This document shows, piece after piece, positions 32,860 to 39,142 of a DNA stretch of 39,142 bases (positions are counted from its first letter, which is position 1; each line of letters starts with the position of its first letter). The notes below the pieces were generated by a model. The model was not told the origin of the DNA. It was given only the letters and a program-made list of their open reading frames with translations, and made no database searches. Source of the stretch: Microbacteriaceae bacterium PS02066. Its GTDB lineage: Bacteria > Actinomycetota > Actinomycetes > Actinomycetales > Microbacteriaceae. The translations under genes and the position numbers were made by a program. The DNA lies in assembly GCA_029959545.1 (NCBI GenBank), contig JASCPH010000028.1:1-39142 (forward strand), written 5' to 3'.

Positions 32860-33689
32860 GCCGAGGCCTCCGAGTCGGTAGCGGGGGAGAAGAAGTCGAG
32901 GAAGGACTGGTGGAGCGTGCCGTTGGTGGCGAGAACAGACCGGGTCGAGAGTGAGTCGGTGCCGTCGAAAGCCGTCATGCGCCCACCCGCTTCGGTGATG
33001 ATCGGTCCGAGGGCGGCGATGTCGTACTCCTTGACATCGAACTCGGCCACCATCTCGAGCCGGCCTTCGGCGAGGAGCATATAGGGCCAGGCGTCACCGT
33101 ATCCGCGGTCGCGCCAGACGGCGCGCGAGAGCCGGATCAGACCGTCGAGGTGACCCGCATCATCCCACTGCGCAATGCTCTGGAAGCTGACGCTGGCGCG
33201 GTCGAGGCTGTTCACGTCGGACACGGCGAGTCGGCGCGGCTGGGCGGCGCCGTTCGTCCACGCACCCTCACCCTCGGCGGCCCACCACCGGCGGCCGATC
33301 GAGGGCTGGCTGACCACGCCCACGCGGGGTACGCCGTCGACGGCGAGAGCGATGAGCGTCGCCCAGATCGGGATGCCCTTCAGGTAGTTGTGGGTGCCGT
33401 CGATCGGGTCGATGATCCACTGGCGTGCGCTGTCGCCGACCGATCCGAACTCCTCGCCCAGCACCGCGTCATCCGGACGTTCGCTGGAGAGGATGGCGCG
33501 AATCGCCTTCTCGGTCGCGAGGTCGGCCTCAGTCACGTAGGACGCGTCGGGCTTGACCTCGACGCTGAGGTCAGCGGCGTCGAAGCGCGACATCGCGACG
33601 GCATCCGCCGCATCCGCCATTCTGAGGGCGAGCGCGAGGTCGTCGGAGAAGCTGCCCGCGAGCGCGCCGGAGGACGAAGTGGGGGACAT
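32856..33689 (-). CDS. hisN: Histidinol-phosphatase, inositol-monophosphatase type
   Basis: A 277-residue Mg-dependent phosphatase of the IMPase superfamily. Metal site: GEEFG (residues 78-82) and DPIDGTHNY (94-102), with the C-terminal aspartate in YGDAWPY. The TEADLATEKAIR segment and overall resemblance fit actinobacterial HisN, which makes histidinol from histidinol phosphate in histidine synthesis; a broader inositol-phosphatase role cannot be excluded. The start at 33689 is chosen for family length; upstream codons in the same frame are not conserved-looking. No other his genes are nearby, which is usual for this enzyme. Confidence 0.85.
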   Translation of the reverse strand: MSPTSSSGALAGSFSDDLALALRMADAADAVAMSRFDAADLSVEVKPDASYVTEADLATEKAIRAILSSERPDDAVLGEEFGSVGDSARQWIIDPIDGTHNYLKGIPIWATLIALAVDGVPRVGVVSQPSIGRRWWAAEGEGAWTNGAAQPRRLAVSDVNSLDRASVSFQSIAQWDDAGHLDGLIRLSRAVWRDRGYGDAWPYMLLAEGRLEMVAEFDVKEYDIAALGPIITEAGGRMTAFDGTDSLSTRSVLATNGTLHQSFLDFFSPATDSEASA

Positions 33690-33793
33690 GATCGCCAGCC
33701 TACCGGGCCTGTCCCGCCTCGATTGGCGCTCCGCCTCGTCGGGTGATAGCGTTGTCCCTCGGTTCGGAAAGTGAGTTTCTCGCTCCGAATCAC

Positions 33794-33866
33794 GCACCTC
33801 TAGCTCAATCGGCAGAGCAACTGACTCTTAATCAGTGGGTTCAGGGTTCAAGTCCCTGGGGGTGCA
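33794..33866 (+). tRNA. tRNA-Lys (CTT anticodon)
   Basis: A 73-nt cloverleaf: acceptor GCACCTC with GGGGTGC (one G-T pair), anticodon stem ACTGA/TCAGT with loop CTCTTAA giving anticodon CTT (33827-33829), T-arm CAGGG-TTCAAGT-CCCTG. CCA is not encoded. It decodes AAG, the dominant lysine codon in this GC-rich genome. Its downstream flank carries decayed integrase and IS fragments. Confidence 0.97.
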
Positions 33867-33870
33867 CGGA

Positions 33871-33913
33871 AGAACCGCCTCTCACCAGGGATTACTTGGT
33901 GAGAGGCGGTTCT
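33871..33913 (+). terminator. 17-bp perfect hairpin after tRNA-Lys
   Basis: Bases 33871-33887 pair without mismatch with 33897-33913 around a 9-base loop. It starts four bases after the tRNA, a strong candidate terminator although no long T-tract follows. Confidence 0.75.
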
Positions 33914-33986
33914 GGTTGTCGGGCCGATTCCGTGCCTATTCCGTACTTTCACGTTTCGGCCCCGGCCCAACAGCGTTGAAGTCGTC

Positions 33987-34223
33987 CTACAGGGCCTCCC
34001 ACTCGGCCTCGGCCTGAGGGCCGCGGTAGTCCATAACGACCTCGTCCAGGAGCGCCGAGGGGTCCACCACGGGCGCCGGGCGGTCGGCGTAAGAGCGGAT
34101 CAGCGTGACGGCCGTCGAGTGGCCGAGCAGCGAGATGTTGAGTTCCGCCTTGCCGTCATCCACGAGTGCCTGTGCGAGGGCACGTAGATACGTGTGCGGG
34201 GTGACCTCGGCCTTCTCGTGCAC
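33987..34223 (-). pseudogene. C-terminal fragment of a tyrosine-type integrase
   Basis: Seventy-eight residues resembling the end of a phage/ICE integrase: TPHTYLRALAQALVDDGKAE (HxxR-like block), SLLGHSTAVTLIRSYADRP (the LGH block, with Y as the possible nucleophile). The open frame extends a further 20 or so codons upstream to a stop, but the catalytic core with the first arginine is absent, so the protein cannot work. It lies about 120 bp from tRNA-Lys, the usual arrangement for an element that integrated into a tRNA 3' end. No att repeat was found. Confidence 0.5.
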
Positions 34224-34355
34224 CGTCCCCTTGATGAGACGCTTCTGACACCCGCACTTCGCGTCGCCCGAAAACCATCACCGGCACCACTACCCTCGCG
34301 CTTGCGGTGAGCGCCCTCGCTTTTTGCGACGAATGACGGAATCCAAGTCGGTGGG

Positions 34356-34409
34356 GGCACGGTGTACCTCTGCGCGGTCAAGGGTGTGTTCAGCAACCGG
34401 ATCGCGGGA
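34356..34409 (+). mobile_element. Remnant of an IS3-family transposase
   Basis: Eighteen codons read GTVYLCAVKGVFSNRIAG, closely resembling the conserved DDE-core strand of IS3-family OrfB (…LYLCAVKDVFSNRIVGYS in full elements). Similarity stops on both sides. Together with the integrase fragment it shows that 33914-34457 is a graveyard of mobile DNA; nothing else in that stretch was recognised. Confidence 0.45.
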
Positions 34410-34457
34410 ACCGAGTCAACCAAAGGCTCAGCATTCCCGTTGTCACCGCTCCGTTGC

Positions 34458-36737
34458 TCACGCCCCTTCGAGCGCGATCTCAACTTCGCCGCGAACCTGG
34501 TGCGGCCGACCCGCGACCTCGACATCGAGCGGATCGCCTGACCGCAGTGTGAGCGTAAGAGTCGTCGCCGTCACACGCACACCCAGCACCCGGCCCCGGA
34601 ACCCGATCGTGAACGAGAAACCGTCCCAGTCCTCGGGGCAGAACGGGCGGAAGGAGAGCACCCCGGCGCGCACGCGCATGCCGGCGAAGCCCTGCACGAT
34701 CGACAGCCACGCGCCGCTCATCGACGTGATGTGCAGGCCATCCTCGGTGTCGTTGTTGTAGTTGTCGAGGTCGAGACGCGCCGTGCGACGGTACAGCTCC
34801 ATCGCCTTGTCCGGGCGACCGATCGACGATGCGACGATCGAGTGGATCGACGCCGACAGCGACGACTCATGAACGGTCATCGGCTCGTAGAAGTCGAAGT
34901 TGCGTCGCAGAGCGTCGGGTGTGAAATCGTCCTCGAACAGATACATGCCCTGCAGGACATCCGCTTGCTTGATGAAGCACGAGCGCAGAATCCGGTCCCA
35001 GGACCAGTTCTGGTTGATGGGACGCTCGGTGACGGGGATCGTCTCGACACTGCGCAGGTCCTTGTCCAGGAACGTGTCGTGCTGGACGTTGATGCCGAGC
35101 TCGGCGTCAACCGGCAGATACATGCGCTCGGCGATCGTCTGCCACCGCTGCTGCTCGGCGGATGCCACTCCGAGGGCCGAGGCCCGTTCGGCGGGCAGCT
35201 CGCCGAGGGTCTGCGCGGTGTAGCGCAGCACCCAGGCGGCAAGGTAGTTGGTGTACCAGTTGTTGTTGACGTTGTTCTCGTACTCGTTGGGACCGGTGAC
35301 GCCGTGCAGCATGTACTGCCCGCGCGTCTGCGCGAAGTGCACGCGGTCGGCCCAGAAGCGGCTGATCTCCACGAGCACTTCTACCCCCGGCCCCTCGAGA
35401 TATGTCCTGTCGCCCGTGTACTCCGTGTAGTTGCGGATCGCGAAGGCGATCGCGCCGTTGCGGTGGATCTCCTCGAACGTGATCTCCCACTCGTTGTGGC
35501 ATTCGACGCCGTTGAAGGTCACCATCGGGAACAGAGCGCCCGCCAGCCCCTGCTGCCGCGCGTTGTGCTGCGCCTCGGGGAGCTGAACGTGACGATACGT
35601 GAGCAGGGCGCGCGACACTGCGGGCTCCGACACGGCGAGGTACAGCGGCAGCAGGTACGCCTCGGTGTCCCAGTACGTCGCCCCGCCGTACTTCTCGCCG
35701 GTGAAACCCTTCGGTCCGATGTTGAGGCGGGAATCCTCGCCGTAGTAGGTCGAGAAAAGCTGGAAGAGATTGAACTGGATCCCCTGCTGCGCCTCGTCGT
35801 CGCCCTCGATGCGGACCTCGGCACGGGCCCAGCGCTGTTCCCACGCCGCCGTGTGCGCAGCCAGGTGCTGGTCGAAAGTGGATGCCGCGGCGGCCTCCAG
35901 AAGGCTCGTGACGGTGTCGCGGTGCGCGTTCTCGTCGACGTCGCGGGTTGTGACGACGGCGCTCGTCTTGACGAGCTCCACCGTGGTGCCGACGGCGAGG
36001 GTGCCGGTGTAGCGCTCACCGACCTCGAGGTGCCGATCGATGATGCCCGCGTGCTCGAGGCCCACTGCTGCGTTTCGCATCGCGGCGGTGACCGTGTACT
36101 GGGGAGTGCCGAACGAGTTGGGCACGGTGCGCATCGACAGCTGCGGATCGCCGGCCGGAATGCGCACGACCTCCTCCCAGAAGCTCTCGCCGTAGTTGGA
36201 GTCGAGATTGTGGACGTTCCCGTCCAGTCGTGGAGTGAGGGTGACCTTGGGGGTGCCCTCGCGCGCGGTGATACGGATGCGCTGCAGACACAGCTCGGGG
36301 GTGACGAGTGAGAGGAACCGCTCGAAGTGCAGTCGCACGACGGAGGTGCCCACGCGGTAGTCGAAGGAGCGTGTCAGCAGACCGTTGCGCAGATCGAGCC
36401 GAATCGACGCATCGTGGTGATCTCCGTCGTGCAGGTCGACGCGCTCGCCGTCGACCGTAATGCCGACGGCGATGATGCCGACCGCATTGATGACCTTGCC
36501 GAAGTACTCGGGGTAGCCGTTCTTCCACCAGCCGACCCGTGTCTTGTCGGGAAACCAGATCCCCGCGATGTAGGTCCCGGGGTGCGTGTCGCCGCCGTAG
36601 CCCTCTTCGAAGTTGCCGCGCATACCCATGTGCCCGTTGCCGATCGACGTCATCGATTCGATGACGCGCATCGCCGCATCGTCCAGCCGCGTCGTCGTGA
36701 TCGCGTACGGCTCGACGTCGAACATCCGCTCGCCCAT
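34458..36737 (-). CDS. Glycoside hydrolase family 65 phosphorylase, probably maltose phosphorylase
   Basis: A 759-residue cytoplasmic enzyme that splits an alpha-glucosyl disaccharide with phosphate, giving beta-glucose 1-phosphate and glucose. The catalytic acid is E485 in GVTGPNEYENNVNNNWYTN, a form typical of maltose phosphorylases. Other GH65 landmarks: MTSIGNGHMGMRGNFEEGY, TYIAGIWFPDKTRVGWWKNGYP, KGFTGEKYGGATYWDTEAYLLP and SLSASIHSIVAS. Trehalose or kojibiose phosphorylase is a weaker alternative. The start at 36737 has GAAGGGTGAG upstream; ATG 36725 is an alternative. It is divergent from a YesL-like gene and a sugar-binding lipoprotein, consistent with maltose uptake and breakdown. A sugar phosphomutase would be needed elsewhere. 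Confidence 0.92.
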   Translation of the reverse strand: MGERMFDVEPYAITTTRLDDAAMRVIESMTSIGNGHMGMRGNFEEGYGGDTHPGTYIAGIWFPDKTRVGWWKNGYPEYFGKVINAVGIIAVGITVDGERVDLHDGDHHDASIRLDLRNGLLTRSFDYRVGTSVVRLHFERFLSLVTPELCLQRIRITAREGTPKVTLTPRLDGNVHNLDSNYGESFWEEVVRIPAGDPQLSMRTVPNSFGTPQYTVTAAMRNAAVGLEHAGIIDRHLEVGERYTGTLAVGTTVELVKTSAVVTTRDVDENAHRDTVTSLLEAAAASTFDQHLAAHTAAWEQRWARAEVRIEGDDEAQQGIQFNLFQLFSTYYGEDSRLNIGPKGFTGEKYGGATYWDTEAYLLPLYLAVSEPAVSRALLTYRHVQLPEAQHNARQQGLAGALFPMVTFNGVECHNEWEITFEEIHRNGAIAFAIRNYTEYTGDRTYLEGPGVEVLVEISRFWADRVHFAQTRGQYMLHGVTGPNEYENNVNNNWYTNYLAAWVLRYTAQTLGELPAERASALGVASAEQQRWQTIAERMYLPVDAELGINVQHDTFLDKDLRSVETIPVTERPINQNWSWDRILRSCFIKQADVLQGMYLFEDDFTPDALRRNFDFYEPMTVHESSLSASIHSIVASSIGRPDKAMELYRRTARLDLDNYNNDTEDGLHITSMSGAWLSIVQGFAGMRVRAGVLSFRPFCPEDWDGFSFTIGFRGRVLGVRVTATTLTLTLRSGDPLDVEVAGRPHQVRGEVEIALEGA

Positions 36738-36860
36738 GAACTCACCCTTCTGCTCCGGCAGGCATGTCTGGGTGCAGCCGTTCACGCCGGAAACGTATCC
36801 GGTCAGCGAGGCTACTCCTCTTCGTCGCCAAGCGCACGGCTCGCGATAGGCTGGTGTCGA

Positions 36861-36900
36861 TCTCGACCGGGATCACGGGGTCTCGACCGGGATCGCGGGG
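36861..36900. repeat. 20-bp tandem duplication in the divergent promoter region
   Basis: TCTCGACCGGGATCACGGGG (36861-36880) is followed directly by a copy with one difference (A to G, 36881-36900). It lies 13 bp before the GTG of the YesL-like gene, within its leader or promoter. Two copies only, so it is not an array. It may be a recent duplication that alters expression of the divergent genes. Confidence 0.85.
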
Positions 36901-36913
36901 TGAGGAGGGTGTC

Positions 36914-37546
36914 GTGTTCGGCCGGCTCTTCGATCGCGCCGCACCGCTGTGGCGTGCGGCATCGACGATCGGCGACATCATCGTCGTCAACGTGCTGCTG
37001 ATGCTCACAGCCCTCCCGATCGTCACGCTAGGCGCGGGGCTCACTGCTGCATACGATGCCGCGCGGCGCCTGCAGGCAGACCTCGACGACGGAGCGGCCA
37101 GGACGTTCTGGCGGTCGTTCCGCGCGAATCTCGCTCAGTCCACTGCGCTCTGGGTGGTCGTCGGATCGATCGGAGCGGCGCTTCTGGCGAGCTGGATCCT
37201 TCTGCCGATCCCCGAGCTCGCGGTGATGAAAACCCTGATCAGTGCTGTTTATCTTTTGATCTTCCCGTTCGTGTGGGCATTGCAGGCGCGGTTCGAAAAC
37301 ACTATCGGTCGCACACTGCGCAATGCGGCGGCGCTCGCGATCGCGCGGCTGCCGTGGGCCGGGGGAGTGCTCGTGATCCAGGCGGTCGTGCTCGCGGTGA
37401 CGATCGCGACGTGGGTCCTCGTGCCGCAGGCCGTCGTACTCCTGCTGCTCCTCGGCTACCCCCTCGCTGTCTGGGCATCGGTGCCGCTCATCGAACGTGC
37501 GCTGGCTCCGTTGCTGCCGGCGCCCGAGCCGGAGAGCGCGGACTGA
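36914..37546 (+). CDS. DUF624 (YesL-like) membrane protein
   Basis: A 210-residue integral membrane protein with about five hydrophobic helices. It opens with FDRAAPLWRAASTIGDIIVVNVLLMLTALPIVTLGAGLTAAYD, the characteristic DUF624 N-terminus (as in B. subtilis YesL). GTG 36914 is taken as start because GAGGAGG lies six bases upstream; an in-frame ATG further up lacks one. YesL proteins are regularly encoded beside oligosaccharide ABC importers, as here. Their exact role is not known. Confidence 0.85.
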   Translation: MFGRLFDRAAPLWRAASTIGDIIVVNVLLMLTALPIVTLGAGLTAAYDAARRLQADLDDGAARTFWRSFRANLAQSTALWVVVGSIGAALLASWILLPIPELAVMKTLISAVYLLIFPFVWALQARFENTIGRTLRNAAALAIARLPWAGGVLVIQAVVLAVTIATWVLVPQAVVLLLLLGYPLAVWASVPLIERALAPLLPAPEPESAD

Positions 37547-37641
37547 GGGCTCCGTTCCGACCGAGATCGGATCGTGACCATCGGGTCTTGCGGGCGCGCT
37601 TGCGCGCCGCGGCGGCCGCGCGTACTGTGTTGCTCGCTAGC

Positions 37642-37652
37642 GAAATCGTTTC
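37642..37652. promoter_or_regulatory. Candidate LacI-family operator
   Basis: GAAATCGTTTC, within GCGAAATCGTTTCCG, has the GAAA/TTTC arms around a central CG typical of LacI-family sites. It is 81 bp before the sugar-binding lipoprotein ATG, well placed for repression of the sugar operon. No LacI gene is in the window. Confidence 0.5.
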
Positions 37653-37732
37653 CGAAATTCGGCCCCCGCGGTGGAGCAGCGATGCGACGCCGCGTCCACG
37701 GCATCAATCCAACGAAGGAAAGGCCCACGATA

Positions 37733-39070
37733 ATGATCACGCGCAGAACGGGGAAGCTGCTCGCCGCAGGTCTGGCGGTGACCGCACTGGCCGGCGCCTT
37801 GGCCGGTTGCAGCGCAGGCAGCGACGGCGACAGCTCGGCCGACGGCAAGGTGTACTACCTCAACTTCAAGCCCGAGCAGGCGGAGGACTGGGGCGCCCTC
37901 GCAGCCGAGTACACGAAGGAGACCGGCGTCCAGGTCGACGTGCAGACCGCAGCGTCGGGCACGTACGAGACGACGCTGAAGTCCGAGATGGCCAAGAGCG
38001 ACGCGCCGACGTTGTTCCAGGTGAACGGTCCGGTCGGCCTGGCCAGCTGGAAGGACTACGCGTCCGACCTCACAGACACTGCGATCTACGAGCACCTCAA
38101 TGACCAGTCGGTGGCGCTGACGAACGACGATGGCGCTCCTGTCGCGATCCCGTACGTGCAGGAGACCTACGGCATCATCTACAACAAGAAGCTCGTCAAC
38201 GACTACATCGCGCTGCCGGGTGCGGCGATCACGAACATCGACGAGATCGACAACTTCGACACGCTGAAGGCGGTCGTCGAGGGTATCCAGGCGAACAAGG
38301 ACGCGCTCGGGATCGAAGGCGCCTTCACGTCGGCCGGCTTCGACTCTTCGTCCGACTGGCGCTTCAAGACGCACCTCGCGAACATCCCGCTCTATTACCA
38401 GTTCAAGGCCGACAACGTTAAGGGCCAGCCCGCCACGATCACCGATGAGTACCTCGACGGCTACCAGCGGATCTTCGACCTGTACATCGACAACTCGACG
38501 ACCGAGCGCACGCTCCTCTCCAGCAAGACCGGTGAGGACGCGAACGCCGAGTTCGCACTGGGCAAGGCCGTGTTCTACCAGAACGGCACGTGGGCGTACA
38601 ACGACATCAAGGGCCAGGCCGTCGCCGACGAGGACCTCGGCATGCTCCCGATCTACATCGGCGCCGACGGTGAAGAGAACCAGGGTCTGACGACCGGCTC
38701 GGAGAACTACTGGGTCATCAACAGCGAGGCATCCGAAGCCGACCAGCAGGCGACGAAGGACTTCCTCGAGTGGGTCATCACCTCCGACACCGGTCGTGAG
38801 TCGCTCGCGAACACGATGGGCTTCGTCACACCGTTCGATACATTCGCCGACTACCTGCCCTCTAACCCCTTCATCCAGGCGGATGCTGCGTACACCGCGG
38901 CCGGCAAGACCGCCGTCACCTGGAACTTCACCGTCATGCCCTCCGAGGAGTGGAAGAACGGCGTCGGCCAGGCCCTGCTGCAGTACGCGCAGGAGACGGG
39001 CGACTGGGACGGGGTCGTGACCGCGTTCGTCGACGGCTGGGCGACCGAGTACGAGCTCGCCAACGGCTGA
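37733..39070 (+). CDS. Sugar ABC transporter substrate-binding lipoprotein
   Basis: A 445-residue extracellular solute-binding protein (family 1, carbohydrate class). The signal ends in GALAGC (C26, lipid anchor). Mature-region marks: VYYLNFKPEQAEDWGALAAEYTKETGVQVDVQT, the PTLFQVNGP strand, GIIYNKK, EFALGKAVFYQNGTWAYND and TTGSENYWVIN. Next to a maltose phosphorylase, an alpha-glucoside is the likely ligand. A GAAGGAAAGG Shine-Dalgarno sequence sits 7 bp upstream of ATG 37733. It should be followed by two permease genes, which lie beyond the window end if present. Confidence 0.93.
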   Translation: MITRRTGKLLAAGLAVTALAGALAGCSAGSDGDSSADGKVYYLNFKPEQAEDWGALAAEYTKETGVQVDVQTAASGTYETTLKSEMAKSDAPTLFQVNGPVGLASWKDYASDLTDTAIYEHLNDQSVALTNDDGAPVAIPYVQETYGIIYNKKLVNDYIALPGAAITNIDEIDNFDTLKAVVEGIQANKDALGIEGAFTSAGFDSSSDWRFKTHLANIPLYYQFKADNVKGQPATITDEYLDGYQRIFDLYIDNSTTERTLLSSKTGEDANAEFALGKAVFYQNGTWAYNDIKGQAVADEDLGMLPIYIGADGEENQGLTTGSENYWVINSEASEADQQATKDFLEWVITSDTGRESLANTMGFVTPFDTFADYLPSNPFIQADAAYTAAGKTAVTWNFTVMPSEEWKNGVGQALLQYAQETGDWDGVVTAFVDGWATEYELANG

Positions 39071-39142
39071 TCCCCTCACCGTGGCGCCGGGGGGCGCCCC
39101 CCCCGCCCCCGTGGCGGGCGCCCCCCCCCCCCGCAACGAGCG
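39071..39142. other. Low-complexity C/G-run tail
   Basis: After the binding-protein stop the sequence dissolves into runs of C and G (including 13 C in a row) and short GGCGC repeats. It may contain a GC-rich terminator but reads more like poorly resolved contig-end sequence. No gene is present. Confidence 0.6.

Noticed and set aside
34100..34525. 141-codon minus-strand frame beside the integrase fragment
   Set aside because: Different frame from the integrase-like sequence, Arg/Ser-rich, and overlaps the end of the GH65 gene.
34731..36311. 526-codon plus-strand frame inside the GH65 gene
   Set aside because: Antisense shadow of a gene with a complete catalytic domain.
36861..36900. CRISPR-like repeat
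   Set aside because: Only two directly adjacent copies, with no spacer and no cas genes.

Overview
The window is high-GC actinobacterial DNA. It most resembles Microbacteriaceae, probably Microbacterium. The evidence is the prfB-ftsE-ftsX-smpB core order, promoters with TAGNCT-type -10 boxes placed directly before start codons, a tmRNA tag ending in FALAA, an LpqF-like lipoprotein, an actinobacterial-type HisN, and two copies of a small protein family common in that group. Everything here was read by eye; no database search was run.

Layout. 1-2284: a 63-bp hairpin, then a thioredoxin-reductase-like/methyltransferase fusion transcribed away from an XRE-cupin regulator. 2298-5752 (minus): a formate/nitrite-type channel, an alditol oxidase with all known active-site residues, and an overlapping MFS transporter. 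5773-9419 (plus): prfB, ftsE, ftsX and smpB. 9465-12952: an orphan sensor histidine kinase with an apparent one-base frameshift near its N-terminus, a SIMPL-domain protein and a siderophore-interacting protein. 13101-13470: ssrA (tmRNA), the partner of smpB.

13602-23365 looks like an inserted or rearranged metabolic block. A MerR-type regulator is cut off after its DNA-binding domain. It is followed by an eight-gene minus-strand operon: two nucleoside-type ABC permeases, a BMP lipoprotein, a double ATPase, an amidohydrolase, a DeoR regulator, a BtpA/SgcQ-family protein and an FGGY kinase. A pair of 15-bp direct repeats 33 bp apart sits upstream of the operon and is a candidate DeoR operator. 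The genes suggest import, deamination and phosphorylation of a nucleoside-like compound, but no recognisable nucleoside phosphorylase or hydrolase is present. This is the best candidate for an undescribed pathway in the window. An extended-SDR pseudogene lies just beyond it.

24390-33689 is a mixed chromosomal region: a luciferase-like oxidoreductase, a fatty-acid desaturase, a cold-shock gene with an unusually long leader, a MarR regulator, two DUF7882-like paralogues flanking a stress-type SDR, an LpqF-like lipoprotein gene split by one in-frame TGA, another lipoprotein and hisN. tRNA-Lys(CTT) at 33794 is followed by decayed integrase and IS3-family fragments, indicating an old integration site. 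The window ends with a maltose-utilisation locus (GH65 phosphorylase, YesL-like protein, sugar-binding lipoprotein behind a LacI-type operator); its permeases presumably lie beyond the end.

Several genes are broken (MerR, epimerase, LpqF-like, kinase N-terminus, integrase). Some may be real decay and some may be base-calling errors. The last 70 bases are low-complexity and should be treated with caution.
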